A DNA stretch of 22,118 nt from an uncultured Eubacteriales bacterium (lineage in GTDB: Bacteria > Bacillota > Clostridia > Christensenellales > CAG-138), in the NCBI GenBank assembly GCA_900550525.1, contig URSN01000016.1, forward strand, positions 1-22,118. The letters run 5' to 3'. Shown here in pieces: positions 8,862 through 18,795 of this stretch. How positions within the stretch are numbered: position 1 is the stretch's first letter; the number at the start of each line of letters is the position of its first letter. The notes under the pieces were generated by a model. That model had not been told where the DNA came from, searched no databases, and saw nothing but the letters and a program-made list of their open reading frames with translations. Made by a program: the position numbers and the translations under genes.

Positions 8862-8966
8862 TTCATGCCGTTTTCCCGACGCATCCCGCCGCCCGGCTCA
8901 TGCCGTTTTCCCGACGCGTCCGCCGCCCGGTTCATGCCGTTTTCCCTGAGTATGTCCGCCGCCCGG
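8846..8966. repeat. Tandem array of ~35-bp units containing the terminator arm
   Basis: Units begin at 8846, 8881, 8916 and 8950. The first two are 35 bp and differ at one base; the third is 34 bp and slightly diverged; the fourth is partial. Each contains TCC(C)GCCGCCCGG (8849-8861, 8884-8896, 8919-8930, 8955-8966), which is one arm of the terminator hairpin. The opposite arm occurs once, at 8832-8844. Confidence 0.9.
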
Positions 8967-9028
8967 CTCATGCGCCGTCCCGGCCGCCTGCGCGCATGCC
9001 GCGCCGCGGCGGCCCGGCCCGCCGCGGC

Positions 9029-11647
<2,619 letters not shown>

Positions 11648-11660
11648 GGCCGTCTCCTCC

Positions 11661-12068
11661 TCACTTGATGAGCCGGGAAAGCGTTTCCATCAGCTCGTCG
11701 ATCGTCTCGTCGTGCCCGCTGCGGATGTCCTCCGCCACGCAGGCGTGCAGGTGGCTCTCCAGCAGGCTGCGGTTGAACGCGCTCAGCGCGGCGCTGACCG
11801 CGGCGGACTGCATCAGGATATCGTTGCAGTAAGCGTCGCGCTCGAGCATGCCGCGGATGCCGCGGATCTGCCCCTCGATGCGGTTGAGCCGGTGGATGAG
11901 CCGCCTCTTCTGCTCCCCGGTGCGCAGCGTCCGCCGCGCGCCGCAGCGGCAGGCCGCGCCCGCCTCCGCCCGCTTCTGCGTGTCGGGCGCGCACAGGCAG
12001 GCCGCGTCTGCCTCCGCCCGCGCCGCCGCGCCGTCCCCGCCCGCGCGGGCCGTGTTCCGTTCCTCCAT
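11661..12068 (-). CDS. csoR: CsoR-family copper-sensing repressor with Cys-rich N-terminal extension
   Basis: 135 residues. CsoR proteins are all-helical tetramers that bind GC-rich operators and let go when Cu(I) binds. The core (about 50-135) contains HRLNRIEGQIRGIRGML and the copper ligands Cys81, His106 and Cys110. Their spacing (25 and 4 residues) matches the Cys-His-Cys site of M. tuberculosis CsoR. Ahead of the core is an extension of about 50 residues with two CxC pairs (Cys24-Leu-Cys26 and Cys40-Arg-Cys42), which is not part of the minimal fold. The ATG at 12068 has GGAAGGAG 8 bases upstream. The gene is first in the operon with copA, and CsoR-type palindromes overlap its promoter, implying autoregulation. 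A later start is possible but none has a comparable ribosome binding site that I can see. Confidence 0.92.
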   Translation of the reverse strand: MEERNTARAGGDGAAARAEADAACLCAPDTQKRAEAGAACRCGARRTLRTGEQKRRLIHRLNRIEGQIRGIRGMLERDAYCNDILMQSAAVSAALSAFNRSLLESHLHACVAEDIRSGHDETIDELMETLSRLIK

Positions 12069-12100
12069 GCCGGTTGCTCCTTCCTCTGCGCTCCGTTTGC

Positions 12101-12192
12101 GCGCGCCGCGCCGGAGCGCGTCCGTTCATTCTTATCCCGCGCGCTGCGCCGGGACACGCCCGTTCGTCTGCATCCCGCGCGCCGCGCCGGGC
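12101..12192. repeat. 38-bp tandem repeat in the csoR leader
   Basis: Units start at 12101, 12139 and 12177 with an exact 38-bp spacing. All begin with GCGCGCYGCGCCGG, and the first two continue similarly to ATCCC. The third is only clear for about 16 bases. The array lies in the long (about 185-base) untranslated leader between the promoter and csoR. Confidence 0.75.
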
Positions 12193-12230
12193 GTTCCGTG
12201 CGCCGGGCCATTCCGCGCGTCACGCGCGGG

Positions 12231-12247
12231 ATACCCCATCTGGGTAT
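12231..12247. promoter_or_regulatory. Second CsoR-type operator, downstream of the transcription start
   Basis: ATACCC-CATCT-GGGTAT, an inverted repeat of the TACCC/GGGTA type bound by CsoR proteins. Relative to the promoter at 12261-12289 it would lie at about +7 to +23. Binding here is inferred from similarity to the stronger palindrome at 12266-12282. Confidence 0.7.
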
Positions 12248-12260
12248 CCGCCATACCGGC

Positions 12261-12289
12261 ATTATATACCCCATTGGGGTATCTGTCAA
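12261..12289 (-). promoter_or_regulatory. Consensus sigma-A promoter of csoR-copA
   Basis: On the minus strand the sequence reads TTGACA (12284-12289), a 17-base spacer (12267-12283) and TATAAT (12261-12266), matching both consensus hexamers at all positions. Transcription should begin near 12254 and run through csoR and copA. The spacer is almost entirely a CsoR-type palindrome. Confidence 0.93.
12266..12282. promoter_or_regulatory. CsoR operator inside the promoter spacer
   Basis: ATACCCCATTGGGGTAT is a perfect palindrome with 7-bp arms and a 3-base centre. Such TACCC...GGGTA sites are the known targets of copper-sensing CsoR repressors. Placement between the -35 and -10 hexamers means a bound repressor would block RNA polymerase directly. 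A third half-site-like GGGGTAC follows at 12290. Confidence 0.88.
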
Positions 12290-12303
12290 GGGGTACGCAG
12301 CTC

Positions 12304-12669
12304 GCCCCGCGCGTCAGACGTATGGGGTTTTGAAAAATGAAACGGGACGGAAAACATGCGCATCCCGCCGCGCCCGCCGTCTGCCCCGCAGCGCAAAGCG
12401 CCCCGCACGTCAGGACGCGCGGGGCGGATAAAATTTTGAAAACTCTCGTATGCCGGGCGCATGGCCGGGCGCGCGGGCGGACAAAACTCCCAAAAAGCCC
12501 TCGCATACCGGACGCATGGCCGGGCGCGGGCAGTTCCCCCGCGCGTCAGGACGCGCGGGATTTTGGAAAACGGAGCGGCGGCGCATCGCGCGGGAGCCGC
12601 GGTATGAAACCGTGCCCGGTGCACTCCGTCATGCAGCGCAAAGCGCCCCGCACGTCAGACGCGCGGGGC
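12304..12669. repeat. Four dispersed copies of a GC-rich hairpin
   Basis: Core CCCGCRCGTCAG(G)ACGYGCGGG at 12304-12328 (degenerate right arm), 12400-12425, 12538-12559 and 12645-12669. Copies two and four also share the flank GCAGCGCAAAGC. The first three are followed on the plus strand by TTTTG(G)AAAA. Arms are 10-12 bp with almost no loop; each would fold as a compact stem in RNA. Spacing is irregular (about 97-138 bases), so this is not a CRISPR array. Confidence 0.8.
12445..12528. repeat. Direct repeat, 29 bp, period 55
   Basis: CTCGYATRCCGGRCGCATGG followed by CCGGGCGCG occurs at 12445-12473 and again at 12500-12528 with three differences. It lies between two of the GC-rich hairpins. 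Confidence 0.8.
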
Positions 12670-12712
12670 GAACATGTATGCGCCGGTTGGGCGCGCCTGC
12701 GCGGCGCTTTTT

Positions 12713-13096
12713 TCAGCTGAGATACGGCGCGGCGGAGAGCGACGCGACGCACGCGGCGCAGCTCACCGTGAACAGCACGCCGAGCGCCAGCGCGATGATC
12801 GAGAGCACCATACCGGCCGTGGCCATGCCGGTCGCGCCCTGCGGCAGCGCGCGCCGCGCCTGCACGCCGAGCACCAGGCCAATGATCGCCAGCGCGATGG
12901 CCAGCAGCCCCGGCACGATCAGCGAGCTGTAGAAAGTACACAGCAGCGCCACGATGCCCAGCACGAGCGACGCGACGGCCTTGCCGCTGCCGGGGCGCGC
13001 CTGCTGCTGCGGGGGCTGCCCGCCGCCCTGCACCGGCTGCTGCCGGGCCTGCTCCTGCCCGTCCTGCGGGGGATTCTGAAAATACGGGGTCTCCAT
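12713..13096 (-). CDS. Small DUF4190-like membrane protein
   Basis: 127 residues, function unknown. The first 35 or so residues are Gln/Pro/Gly-rich (QNPPQDGQEQARQQPVQGGG) and likely cytoplasmic and disordered. Two hydrophobic segments follow: about 39-78, covering a helix containing LVLGIVALLCTFY and a second half LLAIALAIIGLVLG, and about 90-118 containing AGMVLSIIALALGVLF. The Pro/Gln tail plus GKAVASLVLGIVAL...GLVLGVQARRAL and GMATAGMVLSIIAL is the pattern of DUF4190-type proteins of Gram-positive bacteria. The ATG at 13096 has AAAGGAG 8 bases upstream. It lies 28 bases downstream of typA and is probably cotranscribed with it. No catalytic motif is visible. Confidence 0.8.
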   Translation of the reverse strand: METPYFQNPPQDGQEQARQQPVQGGGQPPQQQARPGSGKAVASLVLGIVALLCTFYSSLIVPGLLAIALAIIGLVLGVQARRALPQGATGMATAGMVLSIIALALGVLFTVSCAACVASLSAAPYLS

Positions 13097-13124
13097 GGAT
13101 ACGCTCCTTTCCTGCCGGGCCGCC

Positions 13125-14954
<1,830 letters not shown>

Positions 14955-14990
14955 CCGTTCTCCCTCTTTTTCCGGTTTCTCAACCTTTCC

Positions 14991-15019
14991 ATTATACAAA
15001 AAAACCCCCGCCGCGCAAA
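14991..15019 (-). promoter_or_regulatory. Probable typA promoter
   Basis: On the minus strand TATAAT (14991-14996) is preceded after 17 bases by TTTGCG (15014-15019), a weak -35. Transcription would start near 14984, about 30 bases before the typA ATG. Confidence 0.6.
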
Positions 15020-15052
15020 GACTTTTTTTGCCGCGCAGAGCGCAAAAACAGT

Positions 15053-15083
15053 TGCGGGGCTTTTCTTTCAGAAAAGCCCCGCA
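15053..15083. repeat. 14-bp perfect inverted repeat
   Basis: TGCGGGGCTTTTCT (15053-15066), a TTC loop and its exact complement (15070-15083). A near relative sits at 22021-22044, where TTGCGGGGCTTTTCTT recurs. It may act as a bidirectional terminator, but neither side has a long T run immediately after the stem. Confidence 0.8.
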
Positions 15084-15167
15084 GGGAAAAACAGTAAATG
15101 AATGATGGAGGAGGGCTGCCCGCTGGCTTGCGCTCATCCCCCTCCCCGATAAGGTTTCTTTTCTTTG

Positions 15168-15204
15168 GTTCTTTCTTTTCTTTTCCTGAAAGAAAAGAAA
15201 GAAC
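15168..15204. repeat. AT-rich palindromic element, copy 1
   Basis: GTTCTTTCTTTTCTTT (15168-15183), loop TCCTG and the exact complement AAAGAAAAGAAAGAAC (15189-15204), a perfect 16-bp hairpin. Its flank TTTCTTTTCTTTG and its arm sequence match the elements at 21922-21976 and 22066-22118. Confidence 0.85.
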
Positions 15205-15254
15205 AGATAAAAAAAGAGAAGAAAAGAAAAAACAGAAAAAGCAAAAAACGCACG

Positions 15255-15282
15255 AAAAAAGGAGAGGCGAGCCTCTCCTTTT
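15255..15282 (-). terminator. Rho-independent terminator downstream of the DUF1540 gene
   Basis: GGAGAGGC-GA-GCCTCTCC (15261-15278) flanked by A6 on the left and T4 on the right. On the minus strand the stem is followed by TTTTTT, so it should end transcripts from the DUF1540 gene about 60 bases after its stop. It can also work weakly on the plus strand. Confidence 0.8.
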
Positions 15283-15340
15283 CGGAAGGGGTGGCGCCGC
15301 GGGCGAAGGCCCGCCGGCCGTCACGCGTTGGATCGCCCGC

Positions 15341-15508
15341 TCACCTGGCGACATAGGAGCCGCAGAGGCTTTCGTGCTTATCGCCGGTGTGGCAATCGCA
15401 GCAGGGCTTGACCTGGATGCGGTCAAGGGTACATGCGCAGCCCTGCCGGTTGAAGCGACAGCTGGTCACTTCACAGCCGATGGTCTGCTTCCCGCTCTTG
15501 CTTTCCAT
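15341..15508 (-). CDS. DUF1540 Cys-rich mini-protein
   Basis: 55 residues with eight cysteines (12, 17, 24, 26, 36, 37, 39, 49). The pattern CEVTSCRFNRQGCACTLDRIQV, where the first Cys begins a C-x4-C-x6-C-x-C cluster, is typical of DUF1540 proteins of Clostridia and Bacilli. The number and pairing of cysteines suggest metal binding, probably zinc, but no function is established that I can state. The ATG at 15508 follows GGAAGGAGG; an upstream in-frame ATG lacks such a site. It has its own terminator. The gene upstream, ogt, ends 225 bases away, so it may be transcribed alone; I could not find a clear promoter. Confidence 0.85.
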   Translation of the reverse strand: MESKSGKQTIGCEVTSCRFNRQGCACTLDRIQVKPCCDCHTGDKHESLCGSYVAR

Positions 15509-15733
15509 GTTGTGTCCTCCTTCCGTGCGTCTGCCGCCTTGCGGCGACAAGCCTATTGTGCGCCGCGCGCCGCGCCGTCATGCACGGGAAGCGGAGGAAG
15601 TTTTTCTCAAAATCAACATGCGCCGCAAAGGCGGCGCGGCAGGGCCGCGCCGGGGAGCGCGCGCCGGCCCCGCACAAAAGGCCAGGGCCCCGCATGGCAA
15701 AGGCGGCGCGGTCGGCCTTTCAAACCGCCGGCC

Positions 15734-16267
15734 TCACAGCGCCGCGCCCCCGTTGGGGAGGGAGAACCGCCGCAGGTCCACGTGCTCGAGCGCCAGCAGC
15801 CGCGCCTTTTTCCCGATGCCGCCCGCATAGCCGGTCAGGCTCCCGACCGCCCCCCCGCCGCGGTGGCAGGGCACGATGATGGAGAACTCGTTGCGCCCCA
15901 CCGCGCCGCCCACCGCCTGGGCTGACATGCGCGGCAGGCCACTCCAGGCGGCGAGCTGCCTGGCGATCGCGCCATAGGTCGTCGTCTGTCCGTAGGGGAT
16001 GGCGCAAAGGAGCTCCCACACCTCGTTCTCAAAGGCCGTGCCCGTGAAGTGGAGCGGCACGGCGACATCCGGTTCCCTCCCGGAAAAGTAGACGTCCAGC
16101 CAGCGTTTTGCCGCATCAAAGAGGGGGCGCACGCGATCCTCGTGCTCCCTGTCCAGGCGGCGGGCGAAATGTTTTTGTCCCGCAAACCAGAGACCGGTCA
16201 GGCCGATCTCGTCGGCAGCCAGAAGCATCTCCCCGAGGGGCGAGCGGTAACGGCTGATGTACTGCAT
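15734..16267 (-). CDS. ogt: Methylated-DNA--protein-cysteine methyltransferase (EC 2.1.1.63)
   Basis: 177 residues. It repairs O6-alkylguanine (and O4-alkylthymine) in DNA by transferring the alkyl group irreversibly to its own cysteine. The N-terminal ribonuclease-like domain (1-75) precedes the DNA-binding helix-turn-helix part beginning FENEVWELLCAIPYGQTTTYGAIA (79-102). The acceptor Cys134 is in IIVPCHR, followed by GSLTGYAGGIGKKARLLALE. The residues directly after PCHR are GGG rather than the usual V-I/V; the Cys-His pair itself is intact. The ATG at 16267 has GGAGG just upstream and starts at the conserved domain; an upstream in-frame ATG (16348) adds only an Arg/Gly-rich stretch. It stands alone between arcC and the DUF1540 gene. 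Confidence 0.93.
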   Translation of the reverse strand: MQYISRYRSPLGEMLLAADEIGLTGLWFAGQKHFARRLDREHEDRVRPLFDAAKRWLDVYFSGREPDVAVPLHFTGTAFENEVWELLCAIPYGQTTTYGAIARQLAAWSGLPRMSAQAVGGAVGRNEFSIIVPCHRGGGAVGSLTGYAGGIGKKARLLALEHVDLRRFSLPNGGAAL

Positions 16268-16350
16268 CTCATTCCTCCAGCGCGCGGGGCCGGTCGAAGT
16301 CCTGCGGCCGCGCCCGCGCCGCCCTGCCTTTGCCGTTCCCCTGCCCCATG

Positions 16351-16380
16351 ATTTTAGCACAAAATGACCCGCGCCGGTAA
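16351..16380 (-). promoter_or_regulatory. Possible ogt promoter
   Basis: On the minus strand TAAAAT (16351-16356) is preceded after 18 bases by TTACCG (16375-16380). The -10 is good and the -35 is weak. It lies about 84 bases before the ogt start. Confidence 0.4.
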
Positions 16381-16439
16381 GCGCAGGCTCATCCGCACCG
16401 GCAAAAACCGCCGCGCCCGCGCCGTCCGTTTTGTCAAAG

Positions 16440-16463
16440 CAGGCCCGCCATGCGGCGGGCCTG
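16440..16463 (-). terminator. Hairpin downstream of arcC, probable terminator
   Basis: CAGGCCCGCC (16440-16449), loop ATGC, and exact complement (16454-16463), a 10-bp stem. On the minus strand it lies 30 bases after the arcC stop but is followed by CTTTGACAAAAC rather than a long T run, so termination may be partial. Confidence 0.55.
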
Positions 16464-16492
16464 TTCCCTTGCAGGGGTTGGCGGATGCGGGA

Positions 16493-17434
16493 TTACTGAA
16501 CGATGACGGTGCCCGCCTTGCCGGCGAGCGCGTCCACCGCCTTGTCGAGCGAGGTGATGATGGCGCGGCGGCCGGGCTTGGAGGAGGCAAAGCGCATGGC
16601 CGCCTGGATCTTGGGCAGCATGGAGCCGGGCGCGAAGTGCTTCTGCTCGATGTAGCGCTCGCAGTCGGCCACGGTGATGCGCGAGAGGCGCTCCTCATCC
16701 GGCTTGCCGTAATTGAGGCAGACCTGCTCGACCGCCGTGAGGATGAGCAGCGCGTCCGCGTCGATATCCTCGGAGAGGCGCTCGGAGGCGAGGTCCTTGT
16801 CGATGACGGCGGCGGTGCCGGCCAGGTCGCCGTTCTCATCGCGCACGACGGGGATGCCGCCGCCGCCCACGGTGACGACCACAAAGCCCTTGTCGATCAT
16901 CGCCTGCACGACGGGCAGCTCCACGATCTCCACCGGCTGCGGCGAAGCGACGACGCGCCGCCAGCCGCGGCCCGCGTCCTCCTTGACGGCATAGCCCTTC
17001 TCCTGCTGCAAACGCTTGGCGTCCGCCTCGGAATAGAACGGGCCGATGGGCTTGGACGGGCTGAGGAAGGCGGGGTCCTTGCTGTCCACGACCACCTGCG
17101 TGACGATCGTGGCGACCGGGGTGTGGATGCCGCGCGCGCGCAGCGCCTTGGCCAGGCCCTGCTGGATGTGGTAGCCGATCATGCCCTGGCTCATCGCGCC
17201 GCATACGTCGAACGGCATGGCGGGCGTGATGTCCACCGAATGTTCGTTTTGCAGCACGATGCGGCCGACCTGCGGCCCGTTGCCGTGCGCGAGCACGACC
17301 TGGTATCCGCCCTCGATGATGTCCGCTATGTACTTGGCCGTCTTTTCCACGACCGCGAGCTGCGCCTCCGCGGTCGCCGGGCCCTTGCCCTCCTGCAATG
17401 CGTTGCCGCCCAAAGCGATGACCAGTTTTTCCAT
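16493..17434 (-). CDS. arcC: Carbamate kinase (EC 2.7.2.2)
   Basis: 313 residues, the usual length. It makes ATP from ADP and carbamoyl phosphate, normally at the end of arginine, agmatine, creatinine or purine/allantoin breakdown. Visible motifs of the amino-acid-kinase fold are ALGGNAL (7-13), LAHGNGPQVG (48-57), MSQGMIGYHIQQ (81-92), VTVGGGGIPVV (188-198) and LTAVEQVCLNYG (232-243). The ATG at 17434 is preceded by GGAGGAGC. A consensus promoter lies about 80 bases upstream, so it is a single-gene unit. No arginine deiminase, carbamoyltransferase or allantoin genes are in the window, so the source of its carbamoyl phosphate is unknown. The LysR/AbgT/amidohydrolase locus next door may be related, but this is only suggested by proximity. 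Confidence 0.95.
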   Translation of the reverse strand: MEKLVIALGGNALQEGKGPATAEAQLAVVEKTAKYIADIIEGGYQVVLAHGNGPQVGRIVLQNEHSVDITPAMPFDVCGAMSQGMIGYHIQQGLAKALRARGIHTPVATIVTQVVVDSKDPAFLSPSKPIGPFYSEADAKRLQQEKGYAVKEDAGRGWRRVVASPQPVEIVELPVVQAMIDKGFVVVTVGGGGIPVVRDENGDLAGTAAVIDKDLASERLSEDIDADALLILTAVEQVCLNYGKPDEERLSRITVADCERYIEQKHFAPGSMLPKIQAAMRFASSKPGRRAIITSLDKAVDALAGKAGTVIVQ

Positions 17435-17513
17435 GACAGCTCCTCCAGAATCAGTTTTTATCAGATGGGACTTTCCGCCGCGGCTGCGCCGCACGGCGCG
17501 CCCTCACCCTTTT

Positions 17514-17542
17514 ACTTTAGCATCCTGCGCGGCGCGTGTCAA
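17514..17542 (-). promoter_or_regulatory. Promoter of arcC
   Basis: Minus strand: TTGACA (17537-17542), a 17-base spacer and TAAAGT (17514-17519). The -35 is a perfect match and the -10 differs at two positions. Transcription should begin near 17507, leaving a leader of about 70 bases before the carbamate kinase gene. Confidence 0.8.
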
Positions 17543-17732
17543 TCGAAAAACCGGCCGGATTTCATATATTATGCAGGATGGAGAAAACCGGCTTGCAGGA
17601 TTGCCTGCACAAAACGGCCGCGGCAGCGCGCGGCGGGCGATTTTCTGGGGAAATGATGAATTTTTAGGCAGCCTCACATTCATTTGGTCCCGCCGCAGCG
17701 CGCGCATGCCGTTCACGGCGCGGGCGGCAAGA

Positions 17733-18701
17733 TCAGCCCGCCGGCTCCGGGCCGCGCTGCGCCCGCTGCGCGGCGGCAAAGCCCTTTGCCGCATCCAGAA
17801 ACGCATGCAGCACCGTGTTTTTGTACGCATTGGCGGGGTAGGAAAGATTGACCGGATACCGGGCCAGCGGATTGGCCAGATGAAACCAGCGCATCGGGGG
17901 ATGATCGCCGCCCTGCATGGAGCGCAGCTCCCCCAGATACATCCGCGGGCAGAACATGGCGCCCAGGCCCTCCCGGCACATGGCGTAAAGGGTATCCAGG
18001 TGCTCCGCATAGGCGCTGACGATGGGGCGAATGCGGCTCTCCTCGAGGATCTGGTCGCCGATGGTCCGCACCAAGTCCCCCTCTTTGAGCAGCAGGAACG
18101 GGCAGCGGGACAGCAGCGGCAGCTCCAGCAGCGCCGGGTCCTCCATCGCGGCCAGCGCCTCCGTCCCGCGCCGCAGGTCCTGCCAGAGCGAGTCCGCCAT
18201 CACCAGCACGACCTCTTCTGAAAAGAGCGGGAAGCTGACGATCCCGGGCGTTGTCGGCGTGCCCCTTGCGATGACGCAATCGAGCTGGCCGTCGAGCAGC
18301 TGCTTGTAAACGCCGGAGTTGCAGCTTTCATACAGGTTCAGCTGAACCTCGGGATAGCGCTTGTGAAAGGCCGCAAACAGGCTGGATGCAAGATATTTCC
18401 CGCGGGTATGGGCGACGCCGACGTTGAGCGCCTGCTGCGCCGAAACGGCGACGTCCGCCAATTCCGCCTGCATATCCTGCAGCAGCTGGAGCATTGCGCC
18501 TGCGTAGCGGGCGACGATGCGCCCTTTGGGGGTAAGCCGCAGGGGCGTCGTCCGCTCCACGAGGGTGGCCTGCAGCTCCTTTTCCAGGCAGGCGACCTGC
18601 TTGCTGACTGCCTGCTGCGTGATGAACAGCTGTTTTGCCGCCAGCGTAAAACTCCGGCTCTCGACCGTTTTCAAAAAGGTATCCAGATAGGCCGTCTGCA
18701 T
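17733..18701 (-). CDS. LysR-type transcriptional regulator
   Basis: 322 residues. The N-terminal winged helix-turn-helix (about 4-60) reads YLDTFLKTVESRSFTLAAKQ then LFITQQAVSKQVACLEKELQ, a standard LysR pattern, with RLTPKG at 55-60. The rest is the type 2 periplasmic-binding-protein-like effector domain, starting near 90 (LNVGVAHTRGKYLASSLF). The start ATG at 18701 is preferred to one six codons upstream because GGGGGAGGG lies just ahead of it. It is divergent from the AbgT-family transporter gene, and its promoter overlaps a palindromic operator, so it most likely controls the transporter and amidohydrolase as well as itself. The arrangement is like abgR in E. coli. The effector is unknown; it is likely the transported compound or a product of it. 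Confidence 0.93.
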   Translation of the reverse strand: MQTAYLDTFLKTVESRSFTLAAKQLFITQQAVSKQVACLEKELQATLVERTTPLRLTPKGRIVARYAGAMLQLLQDMQAELADVAVSAQQALNVGVAHTRGKYLASSLFAAFHKRYPEVQLNLYESCNSGVYKQLLDGQLDCVIARGTPTTPGIVSFPLFSEEVVLVMADSLWQDLRRGTEALAAMEDPALLELPLLSRCPFLLLKEGDLVRTIGDQILEESRIRPIVSAYAEHLDTLYAMCREGLGAMFCPRMYLGELRSMQGGDHPPMRWFHLANPLARYPVNLSYPANAYKNTVLHAFLDAAKGFAAAQRAQRGPEPAG

Positions 18702-18736
18702 GGCCGCCCTCCCCCGCATCGATCTGTGTTGCAGAT

Positions 18737-18765
18737 ATTATACCGAATCGCAGCAAGAATAACAA
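18737..18765 (-). promoter_or_regulatory. Promoter of the LysR gene
   Basis: Minus strand: TTGTTA (18760-18765), 17-base spacer, TATAAT (18737-18742). The -35 overlaps the first ACAAC half-site of the operator, which fits negative autoregulation. Confidence 0.75.
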
Positions 18766-18786
18766 CGGTTGGTTGTAATAAACAAC
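18762..18786. promoter_or_regulatory. Putative LysR operator, triple half-site
   Basis: ACAAC (18762-18766), 5 bases, GTTGT (18772-18776), 5 bases, ACAAC (18782-18786). The middle half-site can pair with either neighbour as an inverted repeat; the right-hand pair has the T-N11-A form typical of LysR-type sites. It lies between the divergent promoters, over the -35 of the regulator gene and just upstream of the -35 of the transporter gene, where an activator would bind. Binding is inferred. Confidence 0.65.
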
Positions 18787-18795
18787 GAAGAAATG

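Larger units (their letters stand above)
8715..9028. other. Convergent intergenic region between hisK and copA
   Basis: About 310 bases separate the two stop codons. The first 100 bases are low-complexity GC-rich sequence with a short direct repeat (CGCGCCGCGCCGACC twice, near 8760-8790) and a small hairpin GGCGCTTTTCAAAACGCC near 8797. Then come the terminator hairpin (8824-8861) and the 35-bp tandem array (8846-8966), both listed separately. The remainder up to copA is GC-rich with no recognisable element. Confidence 0.6.
12287..12712. other. Gene-free, hairpin-rich stretch between the membrane protein gene and the csoR promoter
   Basis: About 420 bases with no credible gene. It holds four copies of a GC-rich hairpin (12304-12328, 12400-12425, 12538-12559, 12645-12669), a 55-bp-period direct repeat (12445-12528) and a small GC-rich hairpin followed by TTTTTT on the plus strand (12693-12713). 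Read on the minus strand, any of the hairpins could end transcription of the typA operon. Confidence 0.65.
14955..15340. other. AT-rich, hairpin-dense intergenic block between DUF1540 gene and typA
   Basis: About 385 bases with no credible gene. It is strikingly A/T- and purine/pyrimidine-tract-rich for this genome. From left to right it holds the typA promoter, a 14-bp perfect hairpin (15053-15083), a GGAGGAGGG/CCCCCTCC pairing around 15110-15147, a 16-bp perfect hairpin of C/T and A/G tracts (15168-15204), an A-rich run (15205-15260) and a terminator (15255-15282). Confidence 0.75.

Noticed and set aside
8846..8966. Possible CRISPR array or small repeat protein
   Set aside because: The 35-bp units are directly adjacent with no unique spacers, and one arm forms the terminator. 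No ribosome binding site or plausible protein was found.
12304..12669. Possible CRISPR array
   Set aside because: Repeats are hairpins with irregular spacing of about 97-138 bases, with only four degenerate copies and no cas genes in the window.
12691..12713. Small plus-strand hairpin followed by TTTTTT beside the end of the DUF4190-like gene
   Set aside because: There is no plus-strand gene in front of it and the stem is only about 5 bp, so I do not list it as a terminator.
15098..15356. Lys-rich small open frames on the plus strand in the AT-rich block
   Set aside because: They are translations of the A-rich palindromic tracts, with no conserved pattern.
16348..16360. Upstream ATG giving a longer Ogt
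   Set aside because: It adds only an Arg/Gly-rich tail outside the family domain, overlaps the likely -10, and lacks a ribosome binding site; the ATG at 16267 has GGAGG.
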